Assembly: GCA_039881045.1 (NCBI GenBank)
Contig: JAYWVB010000028.1
Span: 248,001 to 312,000 of the forward strand
Direction of reading: 5' to 3'
Source of the DNA: Chaetomium olivaceum
Taxonomy: Eukaryota; Ascomycota; Sordariomycetes; Sordariales; Chaetomiaceae
Length of the DNA: 64,000 bases
A program made the translations under genes and the position numbers. Position 1 is the first letter of the stretch, and every line of letters starts with the position of its first letter. The notes below the pieces were generated by a model. It saw only the letters and a list, made by a program, of their open reading frames with translations. It was not told the DNA's origin and searched no databases. This document shows, in pieces, positions 45,166 through 56,458 of the stretch.

Positions 45166-45657
45166 TCACCCTTCACTTCCCACCTCCCTCTCCCCTCCAC
45201 CACCAGCATGGGACGTTCCCCAACCCCCACTCCGTCCCCTCCCGGAACTAGGAGCCGAAAGACCCGTCCCGGGCCCAGGTCCCACAGCCGACCCCAACCC
45301 CGAACCCGGACTGCTCGATCCAGGGCTTCTGGACCAACTATCCCGCGCCACCGCCCGCGCAACGCGTATATCTAACCTCAGATGTGCTCTCGGTGGCGCC
45401 CGTAGTGGCCTGTCATCCGCCTCCTCTCCCGCCCCGCCGCCGCCGCTGCTGCTGTTGCTGGTGCTGATGCTATTCCCCCCCGCGCCGTGGCCGCCGTTGA
45501 TGTTATTATGGTTTGTGGTGGTGGTGTTGGTGCAGCCGGCTGTTGAGGCTAGGCTGCAGGTGCGCTGGGCTTCGAGGTCGAGGTCGTGGTCCAGATCGTA
45601 TTCAGTCGGCACGGGCGTGGTTGCGGATGGGATTGCGGATAGGGTGTTGGCGGTCAT
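45166..45657 (-). other. possible out-of-frame C-terminal extension of the rhodopsin-domain protein
   Basis: Beyond a CCCC run near 45665, an alternative frame reads MTANTLSAIPSATTPVPTEY then DLDHDLDLEAQRT, the sort of acidic tail ending found in this family. It continues as low-complexity Gly/Ser/Pro to 45166. A one-base indel would fuse it to the main protein. Confidence 0.4.
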
Positions 45658-47204
45658 GTCGGGGCCGGCTGGGCTTCATGGTGGTGAAGCTGTGGTAATA
45701 GTGGGATTTCTCGATGGTGTCGTGGTCAGGGTGGTTGTGGTGGCGGTGGATGGGGGAGTGTTCCGAGTGGAGGTGGGGGTTCGGGAGGGTGTTGCCGCTG
45801 GTGCTGTTGCTGTTTATGGGGGTGTTGCTGTCGGTGCAGCTGCAGCTGCAACAGTGCTGTTGGGTGTTGGGGGATGCGTTGCTCATGTGTCGGGTGAGCG
45901 GGTTGATTGGCGCGGGTGTTGAGTTGCGGTGGTTGGTCCCGTGTATGCTGTCGTTGTTGACTGGTGTGATCCATTGTAGGGCCGGCTCGCGGATGCCTTT
46001 GCTTGGGGATAGGAGCCGGGGGAAGACGCGCTGGATGAGGGGTTTGAGGGTCATGATGCAGGCGCAGGCGATGGCTGCGTTGACTTCGACGGTCGTCCAG
46101 TAGATCATGTTGGCGCTCGTGTAAAACCCATCCCACGACGGGGACTGGGTGATATTAATGAGGGCGATAAGGCGGACAATGGAGATGATGCAGACGCTGG
46201 GTGGAGATTAGCGGCGGTAGACCTGACATACAGGGCAAGTAAAACTAACAAAAAGCCGAGAGCAAAGACACCAACAATGGCGTACTTTTGCCTTCGGGGG
46301 AGATTTAATGATGAAAGGACGGGCATCTATCACGGTCAGCGGGGTTCCATCTCCATGCAATCAAGTCTAAGGCATGGAAACACATACCGGTAGTGCCATG
46401 ACGACCAGATCACTACTAATGTGAAGACCCGCATTGGCCCACCACAAGTTCGCTGGCTGGCAGTATACCGGCCCTTTGAAGAACAGAGACCAATCCCAAA
46501 AAGCCTCTAGCGGCATGCAGGCGGTGCAAACGGAGACAAGGAACCAGATTCCAATGGCGCTGACGACGATCAACACAATCTGGATGGCTCTCTTAATCCA
46601 GCTGTAGGTAAAGATGCGCTTGTAAAGGAGGAGGATCGATATCCTGCTGAGCGTGAGGCTGAGGTTGTAAAATAGCATGCCGTACCAGGCCGCCTGTTTC
46701 CTGTCAGCCTCTCCAACTTCGCCTGACAAACAATAAGGGAGGAGCCTACCCGTTCAAAGGATGGCAGTGCAAATGGGTCAATTTCCCATACATGCTTTCC
46801 TGCACCATGAGCCATCTCTAAAAACCAAGTCAGTCTCTCGATCTCAGGCAATGAATCGGCCTGTACGTACGCTCAAGTGCACTCGCTGTGACACCAGCCG
46901 CGCAAAGCTACAAGACGATTAGCCCAAGGTCCCGGAAAAGATAACGAGGAAATCTTACAAGAGCCGGCAAGATACACCAGTCCGAAGCCCCAAGTACATT
47001 GTTGACTGATCTGGTATAAAACCGGAGGGCAACAAAAGCCGTGGCGATTAGGAACGTGATGACAGAACAAGCGATGATATCCGGCTGAAGAGACCTCCCA
47101 GCATCTGGCGGGATGGGCCAAAGAAATGTCCCGTTCGGCGGCGGATATGTCTCGTTGCCCGAGAACGTCGAGTTCGGGCCGGTCCCGGTCGTCTCCCACA
47201 CCAT
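45602..47204 (-). CDS. rhodopsin-domain (PF20684) seven-TM integral membrane protein
   Basis: Six exons (47204-46959, 46907-46871, 46817-46750, 46693-46388, 46326-46250, 46196-45602) join in frame to 442 residues. The start MVWETTGTG is followed by NGTFLWPIPPDAGRS. Family motifs are DIIACSVITFLIATAFVALR, VLGASDWCIL, HGAGKHVWEID, AAWYGMLFYNLSLTLSRISI, LLYKRIFTYSW, LPMPVLSSLNLPRRQKYAI and YWTTVEVNAAIACACIMTLK. The hydrophilic His/Asn/Ser-rich tail carries a cysteine cluster CCSCSC. Fungal proteins of this type are membrane proteins of unknown ligand, some being candidate PTH11-related receptors. The tail may continue in another frame to 45166. Confidence 0.9.
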
Positions 47205-49094
47205 CTTGGCCGACTCCCTCACCGGTGGGGAGGAGGCGAAGGACGGCGCTGACAACCAGCGGTCTGCGTCCGCGTTGGGAGGGGATGGGAGGATCTAAGT
47301 TGTGGACCGTTCTTCGAGGGAAGAGGCCAAGCTGAGCCCCGGAATCCGGAGACCAACGCGGGCCCAGGAATGGCAGCAACATATACCGGCCGTTCCCCGC
47401 AGTTTCCTGTCAACAGGAGCGCTTCATCTCCCGGTAGCGTGAGCGGGTCCAATAAACCGTTGATCGGCGCTGGTGACGGCGTGCCCCCGTCGCGTTGCAA
47501 CCTGGGGAGTCTGGGGAAAGAAACATCAGCTTCCTTGTCGTTAATAGGCTGCGTGACATGTGAAAACAGGGGCGTTTGAAGCAGCACTGACTCCGCGTTT
47601 GTTGAATGTCACACGGGAGACAGTTTGAGATGGTGAAAAGGAGCCAACGGTTCCTGCTGGCCACCCATGGTCAAGCACGAGCCTTGGTTCGACGGTCAAT
47701 TTCCCGAGCCACGATACGACCCAGGGTCGCAGCTCAAGCTCGGAGCTTTGGTTCACAGCTGTGAATGCGGGGAAGCGGAAATGGCTGGTTTCGTTTTCAA
47801 GGTTTTCCTCTGATGGCCCGTATCCCATTCAGATTGGCCGGCCGAGAGCAAAGTTTGGTTCTGTTATACCAAGAGCTCTGTCATTAATGCTTACCATTGC
47901 TTGGGCACCACTCGACCGGGCGGACCAGGTCTTGAACACATGGGCCTGGGGTAAAACCAAACACCAGCTTCGTAAGCTGCTCGGGGATCAGGAGATGAAC
48001 TTCATGTTTTGTTTGAAAGAGCTTGCCGTTGCCGTTGTTCAAGGCTTGCAAGTTTGCGGAAGAGATCAGCTCTGTTCCCTGGTTTCCACGCTCGGAGACC
48101 GGCAAAAAGGGAGACAAGGGCCAAGGCAGCGCTGACCCGGGGTTCCGGAGGCGAGTGCAACACAAGATGAGAGTCGCCAGAATGGGCGGACGCTAAGCTG
48201 TTAATGGGTACCGGCCCCCTTCCGACCGCCTCTCTTGGGAATGAGCAGTCTCAAATTCTGCCGGCGGCAAAGACTTGGCAATCTGAATTGATTGACGACA
48301 GGGGCACCCGTGCAATCTTCAAAGCGCCACGGCAGTTGCGAGTTGAAACTCTGTTTCGCTTCCCATCTCTACATATGTATATTAGCCATGGCGGTCCAAC
48401 CTTGGGGATAACGAGGGAATTTTGACTCCCTGACTTCAAAGATGCGTCGTTTTTGCTGGGCATCCGGGGTTGAGGGGTCGGGTACGGTTGCAGTGTTGCA
48501 CAGCGAGCGACGACGCAAGCACCATCAGGATCCCGGCCCTATATTTGAGTCCGGTCACCTTAGCTTCTTTCCCGTGGAGAAATGCGACGCAGCAGGATCG
48601 ATCCCTCGTCGCATGAAGCCATAAGAAGGCAAGTTCAGACCAAAATCCATTCACTAACCCAACAGGTGCTTGTTTCCCAATGGGAGGCCAATCTGGGTTT
48701 CAAGGACAAGCTCGACAAGCCAGTCTCGAGTGGTGGGCGGACTCGCCGGGCTCCACACCGGTGGAAGAAACGAAATGTCAGCTTTGGATCCAGATGATCT
48801 GAATATCTAGGTGAAGTTTGTAGTGTACACAGTACTCGAAAAGGAGAGCTGCGCGGTTTCCAAGAAAGGAAAGGTAGAATATGTATGTACAACGAATTTT
48901 TGGTCAGAGCAGCGTCAGAGCAGCGTCAGAGCAGCATGGAAATGCCGACAACGGCCCCCAACTTTCTCTTTCCCGCTGGCATTCTGGCGTTCTGGTCTGT
49001 TTGGATTCCGCGGGTTTCCGCCCCACCTCCATCACTGCTTTGGACTCTGCGTCAAAGCCCGCAGGCCCCACTCGTTAGCCGTCGGAAGACCTCC
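47205..49094. other. spacer without recognisable gene
   Basis: Upstream of the rhodopsin-domain gene and the 3' flank of the cellulase gene. No supported gene. Confidence 0.45.
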
Positions 49095-50419
49095 TTAAGA
49101 AGCGTACTTCTTCAGGATAGGGTTATAATTAATGTACCCGGTGCCCGAAGGAGGCTCTGATAAACCGCGTTAGCAAGCGTCTTTCACGAGATGCTGCCCC
49201 AATTGTTGACTCCAGGGTTGAGTTGAAAGAAAGACAAAGAAATACTAACCAAACGAGTACATGTAGTCCGCCCACCAGGGACCACCGGCCCACCAGAGGG
49301 CGCCCTGCCAGACGTCGCTGTTGGCCTTGAGGTGCTCGAGCAGGCCGGTGACGGCGCTCTGGCAGACCGAGTTGGGGCCGCCGGCGAACTCGCCGATGAT
49401 GCCGACCTTGCCGTTGGCGCGCAGCCAGTTGGTGGCGCCGACGACGCGCTGGACGCCGATCTCGGCGCTGACGCAGTCCGGGCTGGTGCCCGAGCTGTCC
49501 GTGTCGAGGTACTGGTGCATCTCGTACACCAGCTTGCCCTGCGGGTCCGTAAGCGCCACCATGTTGGTGTTGGTCTTGTTCCAGCTCCAGGCGCCCGACC
49601 ACGCGTTGCCCTCGACGAAGATGTACTGCGTGGCCCCGGCCGCGCGGATGCCGTTGATGGCCGCCTGGTTGAGGTTGAGCACCAGGGTCTGGTCCATGGT
49701 GTTGTACTCGTTGTTGGTGTCGAAGACGACACGCGAGTTGGACGCGAACTTGGTGGCCAGGTTGGTCCAGAAGGTCTCGAAGGCGTTGGTATCAGTGATG
49801 ATGTTGCCGTAGTACCGGCCGTAGTTATGCGGGTCGAGCACCGCGTAGGCGCCCGCGTTGGTGATGAAGTCGACCGTCTCCGTCAGGTTGCGGAGGTACC
49901 CGGCATCGAATGTGGATGATGTCAACACGTCGGGCACCAGGCGCTCCATGGAAAAGGACACGCGGAAGGTGTTGTACCCGTCATTGATGAGCGTCTAGGG
50001 GGTTGTCAGCGTCCAGCTCATGTTGATCTCATTCTTGGCTAAACCTGTCATACCTGGATCGACGAAGTGGACGGGAAGGTAAAGTGCTTGCCCCAGATGC
50101 CGGGGTATGTGGGCGTGCCGAACTCAGCGCAGGACTGGTTGATACCAAACCACTTGAACTTGCCCTTGGCCGGCGAGCTGCTGGTCGTAGGAGGGGCCGA
50201 GCTGGTGGCACTGGGCTTGGCCGTGGTCGTCGACGTCTTCAACGTTGTCGACGCGCTGCCAGGCAGGCACTGGCTGTACCAGTCGTTTGAATAAACGCAG
50301 TGATAGCCCGACACACAGGTCGTTGCCCCTTGCCATCCGTTACCACCACACTGTTGCCAGGCACCACTCTGGGCAACGGCGCCCGTGGCGAAGATGCCGG
50401 CGAGAATCGAAGACTTCAT
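49095..50419 (-). CDS. secreted GH5 endo-beta-1,4-glucanase with N-terminal CBM1
   Basis: Exons 50419-50054, 49994-49250 and 49156-49095 give 390 residues. The signal peptide is MKSSILAGIFATGAVA. A CBM1 cellulose-binding module follows (GAWQQCGGNGWQGATTC...YSQC, residues about 19-53) with the usual Trp/Tyr and four Cys. A Ser/Thr/Pro linker leads to the GH5 catalytic domain from KFKWFGINQSCAEFG. The catalytic acid/base is Glu218 in DTNNEYNTMD, and the nucleophile is Glu324 in GIIGEFAGG. ERLVPD, LDPHNYGRYYG and EMHQYLDTDSSG are conserved. The last exon encodes GYINYNPILKKY. This is a Cel5A/EG-II-like enzyme that cuts internal bonds of cellulose outside the cell. All catalytic residues are present, so it should be active. 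Confidence 0.95.
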
Positions 50420-52727
50420 CTTGGTTGCTGGCTCGAATGAATGATCGACTCTGGTCGAACAAAGACCAAGAGACAAGAACTACTTGGCATCGTCTCGCCT
50501 CTTATAGTTGTCGAGGGCGGATGCGTGGTGCTGGCAAAAAACATTGAGAGGAGTTTACAGTGCCAGGTTCCCGGTCACTAGTTCTCGAATTCAGGGGTTC
50601 TGCCGTCCAAGCATCCCCAATTCCGGGTAAGCCTGCGGATTCTGTGGAGTAAGGTCGCATTGCAAACGCTTGATCATGAGCGAGACCGGCATCTGGACGG
50701 TGTTGTTCAGGTCACAACGTGGAGTTGGGGGTGCCGAGCTTCCCAGATCGGCCAAGAAAACGCGGCGGCGATGGAGCCGGAATTCCAGAATCGTCCTCAG
50801 CCCGAAGCCACCGGGCCGCGAGAGGAAGATAGTTGCGGTGCAAGTGGGATCCGGTGGGAATCTCGCGGGAATGAGCTGGTTTATTTGCTCGCCTTGCCCT
50901 TTGGACCGACAGCACAGCACGCCACGAGCTGGGTCGGCGGTCCGAGCCTCGAGGCGGGGGAACTGAGCACAACCTAACCCCGGATCGAGACGTTCCGAGA
51001 CATAACATCCAGAGCCGCCCTTCGCCAAGACAAGCAAGCGCCCCTCGCTGAGACCTGGAACGATCCGACTCGAGCGGAGATAACGTGCTTTGCGGCCCGA
51101 CGATGAGGTCCTTCGTTTTTTATGGCGGAGAATTCCGTTCTTCTTCCACCCCGTTTAGCACCCGGAGGGTTGCGCGTAGCCGATGTGAGATTCATAAAGG
51201 GCGTGTCGAGAGAGGCGTATCACTGTTCATTGGCCGTCACCTCTCCAGTTATGTCTGTATAGCGATGAGACAAGCTGCTCTCGAGGGTGGCGAAGTTGCC
51301 GAAGGCGTCATGATGAAGGTTGAGTCAACTTGAAGGGTTCAAGATTGTGAGAGGGCAGTGAACTTGTCACAGACTCGCTTGAGACAATGTTCCAGTAAAA
51401 ATAAAGGTTCCTTGCGGTGGGTCAAAACGGGTAACGCAAATCACCCTCGGCACTGCCTCGCTGTGTGAGTTTGGTTGGGTAGCTAAAGTAAGTACATAGG
51501 TAAGGTAGGTGATTAACTGTGCATAATCAGTTTAGGGCCATCTTGATGTCCATCAAGAATACTGAAATCACCGATAATCGCCTCGGGTGTTGGGGGCCAG
51601 AACGTTGGTTAGAGATATCTAAACCCGAGCAGAAAGAACAATCAAACTTGAGTACCTGCAGTGGGCGAGTGACAGAAGATAGGTCCATAACTAAAAGATA
51701 GGTTTAAGTCCAGAAGGGGCAATGATGTGCAGATAAAGCTTGTATCGATTAACGACGGCATTGATGCTACGCTCCGTGTACACATGTATTTTGCGTGGCG
51801 ACAACACCAAGCTAATATTCCATGTTTAATCTGATGGGAAATCGTAGAAAGGGCAGAACAGAAAATAGAATAACTGCCCCATCGGCGAGCCGCAATCGAG
51901 AAAGGGGGAACCAAGGAAAACAGAAGGGGCTTAACATCCATAGCAAAGGCATGATAAAGCAAGGTTTAATACGAGCATCAATCCCGGATGGGCGATGAAA
52001 AACCGATTTCGACTCATCTCATTTTCCGTAGGTATCGGATCGGACCTTGGCGATTTCGAATCTGAATCAGCTCTGGGACGAGATTGACGCTATTGCCGTT
52101 GCAGGTCAGGTGATGAACAGCGAAGAATCCGCGAGAAAATTCCGCTACAGTGCGAAGTTCTGCCAATCGAAGGTATTGGGGTAATGGCGGAGCTTCTGCC
52201 GGGGATGGTGAATGGAAAGAGGAGAGGGCAGCTGAAATTGCCACTGTGGGAACACCGACTGCACGAATTGACAAATTGAGGTCGACACGCTCCATGATCC
52301 AATGAGAGAGCTCGGGGAAGGTCCCAGGCGCTGAGACTGCAGGGAATGCCGGGTACCCGTCCTGTCGCCACGCCAGGTACCGTCTCTGCCATGCTTTTCG
52401 GCGGGCTGTGCAAAGATGGGAAAATTACGTTTTCTCAGATTTGCAAAGAGCCAACTTCAGCCAACGTGCCAGCTTGCCAACATAAAAAGGCGACTGCTTC
52501 TTTAGCGTGACGATGATCATGGTGTTCCAATTGTTCGTCTCCGATCGCTGCTCTGCAGTAGTCGCTGCGTCATCGGCCGGGATCGCACCACTTGGCAGGA
52601 TACTGCCCACCTTATCACGTCACGGGGTCGCTGTGGTCGTCTGAACTGCAGGAGCAACACGAAAACACGAAACTTCAACAACAATTCCTCAATCAAGTCT
52701 TTTCATCAACTTTTGGGTGCAGTGAAT
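50420..52727. other. spacer without recognisable gene; AGGTA-type tract at 51497-51510
   Basis: This probably includes the promoters of the cellulase gene (left) and of the coiled-coil gene (right), which are transcribed divergently. No other gene is supported. Confidence 0.45.
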
Positions 52728-53895
52728 ATGGCTGCAGGCATGACACAAGCTCCCTTTCCGCCGGATCAAGAAGCGCAGTTTTTGGATGAGCAGGTAAGTG
52801 TTTGGCCCCGGCGTACCCCTCCGTGCCCTCTGTACCCTGCCCCGTACCTGTCGTACCTTCCGTACCGGGCTGCTGTACCCTGCGGGCATGCACACATCCC
52901 GATCGACGAGACGAAAGCCACCATCTGGATTGGAACAAACAAGTCTAACTTTTTGTCTTTTTTAGGGCTCTATCCATCCCAACTACGTGCAAAATGAATG
53001 GGCATATATGGAAGGCGTCGGCCACCCAATTGCGCCCCCCAATGCGCTTTGGCAAGGGGAACCGCCATATACCTCCGGCGGCGACACCCCGGCTGTTTTT
53101 GCTCCTCCGTTAGACGGAACATATTTGGTGGATTATGGGACCGGTGCCGTCGACGGCGCGTGGGATTCCTCGGTGGCCGTCTCCAATACTGGTCCGTACG
53201 GGGCGCCAGTGTGGCCAACATCCCTGGCGGACACCTTCTCGCACAACCCTTGGGCACCGGCCGACCAACCGTTCCCATCTCCGGTTTCCGAAGCGCCATC
53301 ATACGCCTTCAATCTGAGCCCTTACGGAATGGATCCCTCAAACGGCTATCCAAATCAATCGGGCTCCCGAAGCGGAACGAACTCGCCCGCCACGACGACC
53401 AACACAACCCTGCCTACCCCGCTCCTCCAACCAGGAGACAACCTCCCCACAACAACCAAGGGCCTTCCCAAGAACCCCAACCCCCCACCCAAACGACCAG
53501 CCGAATCCACCCCCCGCCCTCCCCGACCGCGCACCCTCAAGCGCCACCGGTCCGACACCCCCTCGATCGCATCCATTGCGTCCATCTCCACGACGGGCAG
53601 CGGCGGGTCCGCAACCACAACCTTGGGGGGCGTGCTCCCGGCCAACGTGGACCCGCGCGTGGCGTCGGAACAGATCCGGCGCGAGGCGTGGGAGCGGTGC
53701 AAAGCCGAGGCGTTCGAGATGTCGCAGCGGCGCATGATGCTGATGGACCACGAGCACGGCGCGCTCGAGCGCGAGACGCAGCGGTTGCAGGTCAACCTGA
53801 GCCTGATGCGCGAGGCGGCTAAGCGGGAGCAGGCCGGGTTGGAGGAGGAGGAGGCGAGGGCGGGCAGGGCGGAGAAGTGGGTTGATGGGGCTTGA
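52728..53895 (+). CDS. bZIP-like coiled-coil protein with disordered N-terminus
   Basis: Exon 1 (52728-52793) encodes MAAGMTQAPFPPDQEAQFLDEQ. A 172-nt intron (GTAAGT...TCTAACT...TTTTAG) leads in phase 0 to exon 2 (52966-53895), giving 331 residues. The N-terminal 200 residues are Pro/Ser/Thr/Gly-rich with many aromatic residues. An NLS-like RPRTLKRHRSD follows. The C-terminus from ANVDPRVASEQIRREAWERC forms a long helix with heptad spacing (MSQRRMMLMDHEHGALERET, LQVNLSLMREAAK). This resembles fungal bZIP-type factors, but the classical N-x7-R basic motif is not evident, so direct DNA binding is uncertain. Confidence 0.8.
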
Positions 53896-55208
53896 AGATG
53901 CTGTAGAGTTTGGGGTTCGGGGCTTGACATTGGGGTCTTTTTTTCTTATTACGATGTAATGATCTGGGTACTGGGCACTGGGTATTGGGCACTGGATAAT
54001 GCACGGGTGATATTCAGTCATAATAACTGGCCATTCGACTTGCGGCGGACAGGTGCGGCCATGAATTGATGGCCCGTCCGCTCTCACGGAGTTCAGGACG
54101 GTTCGGTTCAGTTGCCAGAAGCTTAGAGTGATTGAACTGGTGTCTATCAATTATCATTCTGTATTCTGTATATTCCACCTCTTGAAGCGCCAAATCGGCC
54201 CTCATCAATCTGGCGATGCCCTCGCACCCATTGACTCCGGAAACAATCGGCATACTGGATGGGATTTAGCATATCCAGCTGAACCCCGGTCCTACCCTGC
54301 AGGTGCGCACCGGACCGTTCATGCAACTCGCCTACCATATCACATCAGGAATCGAATTATTTGCTCCTGCTGTGACACGTGGTTCCCCCCAACAAAAGTA
54401 CAGTACTTCTGTGGAGTGGCGAGCAAGTCCCCAGCATGTCCTCCCACAACGTCCGATTCTTGCGTCCCAGCTGACCGGAAGCGAGAACACCCGGCGCACA
54501 CGCCGCCAATCGCAGTAGACCTTCAGCGCCCTCGGTCCCGACAGGTTGGAGCTGAAAGCCACACCCGATCAGCTGCCACGTGGCACTACATCCTCCCCAT
54601 GTCCGGACTACGCCGGCGAGGGGTTGAGGCTTTCGATGGGGGTCCTTCTTGAGCACAGTGTGTAGAACTCTTGCAGAATTGGGCTTCAATGGTGCTTTCA
54701 TTGGTGGCGAGCTGCGATTGAACGGTCACACCGCTGAGATAGAGGACCTTGTAAAATACGGCAGGTCGAATCACACCCACAACCTCCAGATTAAGACACG
54801 TACTTCTGCGCCTGATACGCATTATAGGTTCAGCTACCGATAGGGGCGCATCGTGGAAGGGAAAGCGTAGCTTGATCGCCAGCGCTGAGCATAATGGCGA
54901 GGGCCCCCAGCAATAGTAGGGCCGGGATAACTCCCAGCATGCCCCCTTTTGGGCTTTTCCTATGCGCCAAGGCAGCCACAAATGCAGCAACGATGAGAGC
55001 ATGCAAGATAATGAAATGCTCGAGCTACCTAGCCAACCGATATCGTACCTGTACCTAAGTAACCTGTACCTAGGTACCTACCTTAAGCCACATTCCAATT
55101 ACCAAACCCCAATCGTGATCTTATCTTTTTTTGACCAGCCTGAACCTGAGCTACCACCGTATCCGTTGTACCACTCGAGCTCCCACTCGCCTTTACAGCC
55201 GGTCTCTC
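53896..55208. other. spacer without recognisable gene; ACCTA/TAGGTA tract at 55044-55085
   Basis: No gene supported. The tract TACCTAGGTACCTACC contains a palindromic core. Confidence 0.45.
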
Positions 55209-55795
55209 TCAGCCCAATGGAGAAGAAAACCGGCTCCTGGTTTTCATTCGCAGCAAAGAAAGCATTGAGAAAAGCGCGGCTAGCAATGCTTCAATCTCCC
55301 GCCGCTCCTTCCTCGCGATATAGTCCGCCAAAAAGATAATATCCGCATTCGCCCCCTTTTTCTTCCAGTTATACACTGCAGCCGTATGCTGCTCCATCCA
55401 GGTGTAGATCGCAATGTTCGAGCAGCAGCGCGGGCTTCAGAATCACGCGCCGAAAACAGCGTAACAAAGCCATCATCAGTCTCGGGGAACGCCTGGTGGA
55501 CGGCCTGCGGCTCGCAGATGTGCACCCTGGACACGACGCCGTTCTGGTCGAGGTTCATTGTGCGGGTGAGAGACAGTCCCTTCTTTTTGAACATGCCGCT
55601 GCTGTCGCTGCCAGCTGGTCGCAGACCCGCGCCGTGTGCCCGGTCGGGCACGAAGATGTGGTACTCGGAACAGAGGCGCTTGGAGCCGAGCAGTTGGTGG
55701 GCGAACCCGCCGATCAGGGCGTAACGGGTACCCCGCAGCGCTCGGCCGAATAGACGGGCGTCGCTTTGCTTCCATTTTAATACAGTTATGAGCAT
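55209..55795 (-). pseudogene. nucleotidyltransferase-like remnant
   Basis: The frame from 55795 contains YALIGGFAHQLLGSKRL, resembling the GG..hLLGS.R motif of the AbiEii/MNT-like nucleotidyltransferase fold. At the place of the catalytic acidic pair it reads CSEYHIFVPD. A one-base shift near 55420 leads to a second frame with AVYNWKKKGANADIIFLADY and KERREIEALLAALF, which looks like the domain's C-terminal helices. The substituted catalytic site and the break suggest an inactive relic. Family assignment is tentative. Confidence 0.45.
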
Positions 55796-56000
55796 AAGTA
55801 ACTTCCTCTATGATGCACTCTTCCAAACTGTGAGAAGGACCCACACAGTGTTATTTACTGAAATCCAGACAGTATACTCATTTGCACTATCCGAGTACAA
55901 AGTGTTATGCTGGAATATAGTTCTACCGCTATCCGCGGCAAGTGCAACACAACGCCATCCATCCTTGACTCATTGAACTTCCACTTTCCAACCTGCTCAA
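55796..56000. other. 5' flank of the Tc1/mariner fragment
   Basis: Contains two copies of AGTGTTAT (about 55847 and 55901), possible terminal or subterminal repeat material. No matching inverted copy was found downstream. Confidence 0.35.
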
Positions 56001-56333
56001 ATGGCTCCCAAGTTATCGAAGGTCCAACGAACCGAGCTCGAAAATGTCATAATCAGCAAGTTGCAGGGCGTTGAAGTGATGACCGACAAGGAGATAGCGA
56101 ATACGATTATTCCGTGTACCACCCGAGCCTTTCGGACCGCGCGAGCGAAGATCCTCAAAAACGGCAGAATTGACGGCAACCGAAAGGCCGGGCGCCCCAG
56201 GGAAGTAGCTGAACATATGTGGCTGGCACTACAGAGTCAACTAGAGCAGAATCCTTGCATGAGTCAACAAGACATGGTAAATTTCCTCCGCAAGAAAGAT
56301 GCCAGCATCACCGTATCACGATTTACAGAATGA
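56001..56333 (+). pseudogene. Tc1/mariner transposase N-terminal fragment (HTH domain only)
   Basis: The ATG at 56001 begins MAPKLSKVQRTELENVI and continues with CTTRAFRTARAKILKNG, AGRPREVAEHMW and MSQQDMVNFLRKK, ending after ITVSRFTE at a stop. This is the paired helix-turn-helix DNA-binding region of fungal Tc1/mariner-type transposases. The DDE catalytic domain (about 250 residues) is missing. An in-frame continuation after the stop, NVPEHYEDPINLPSLP, may be the original C-terminus, implying an internal deletion. No inverted terminal repeat pair could be found. Confidence 0.75.
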
Positions 56334-56458
56334 ATCCACCGATGGAATGTACCAGAACATTACGAGGACCCGATAAATCTACCTAGCCTCCCAGACCCTT
56401 CTGGTGGCACGCTAGTAAAAGTTAAATAGAAGGAAGGTGAAGAGAGACTTAGAACAAA

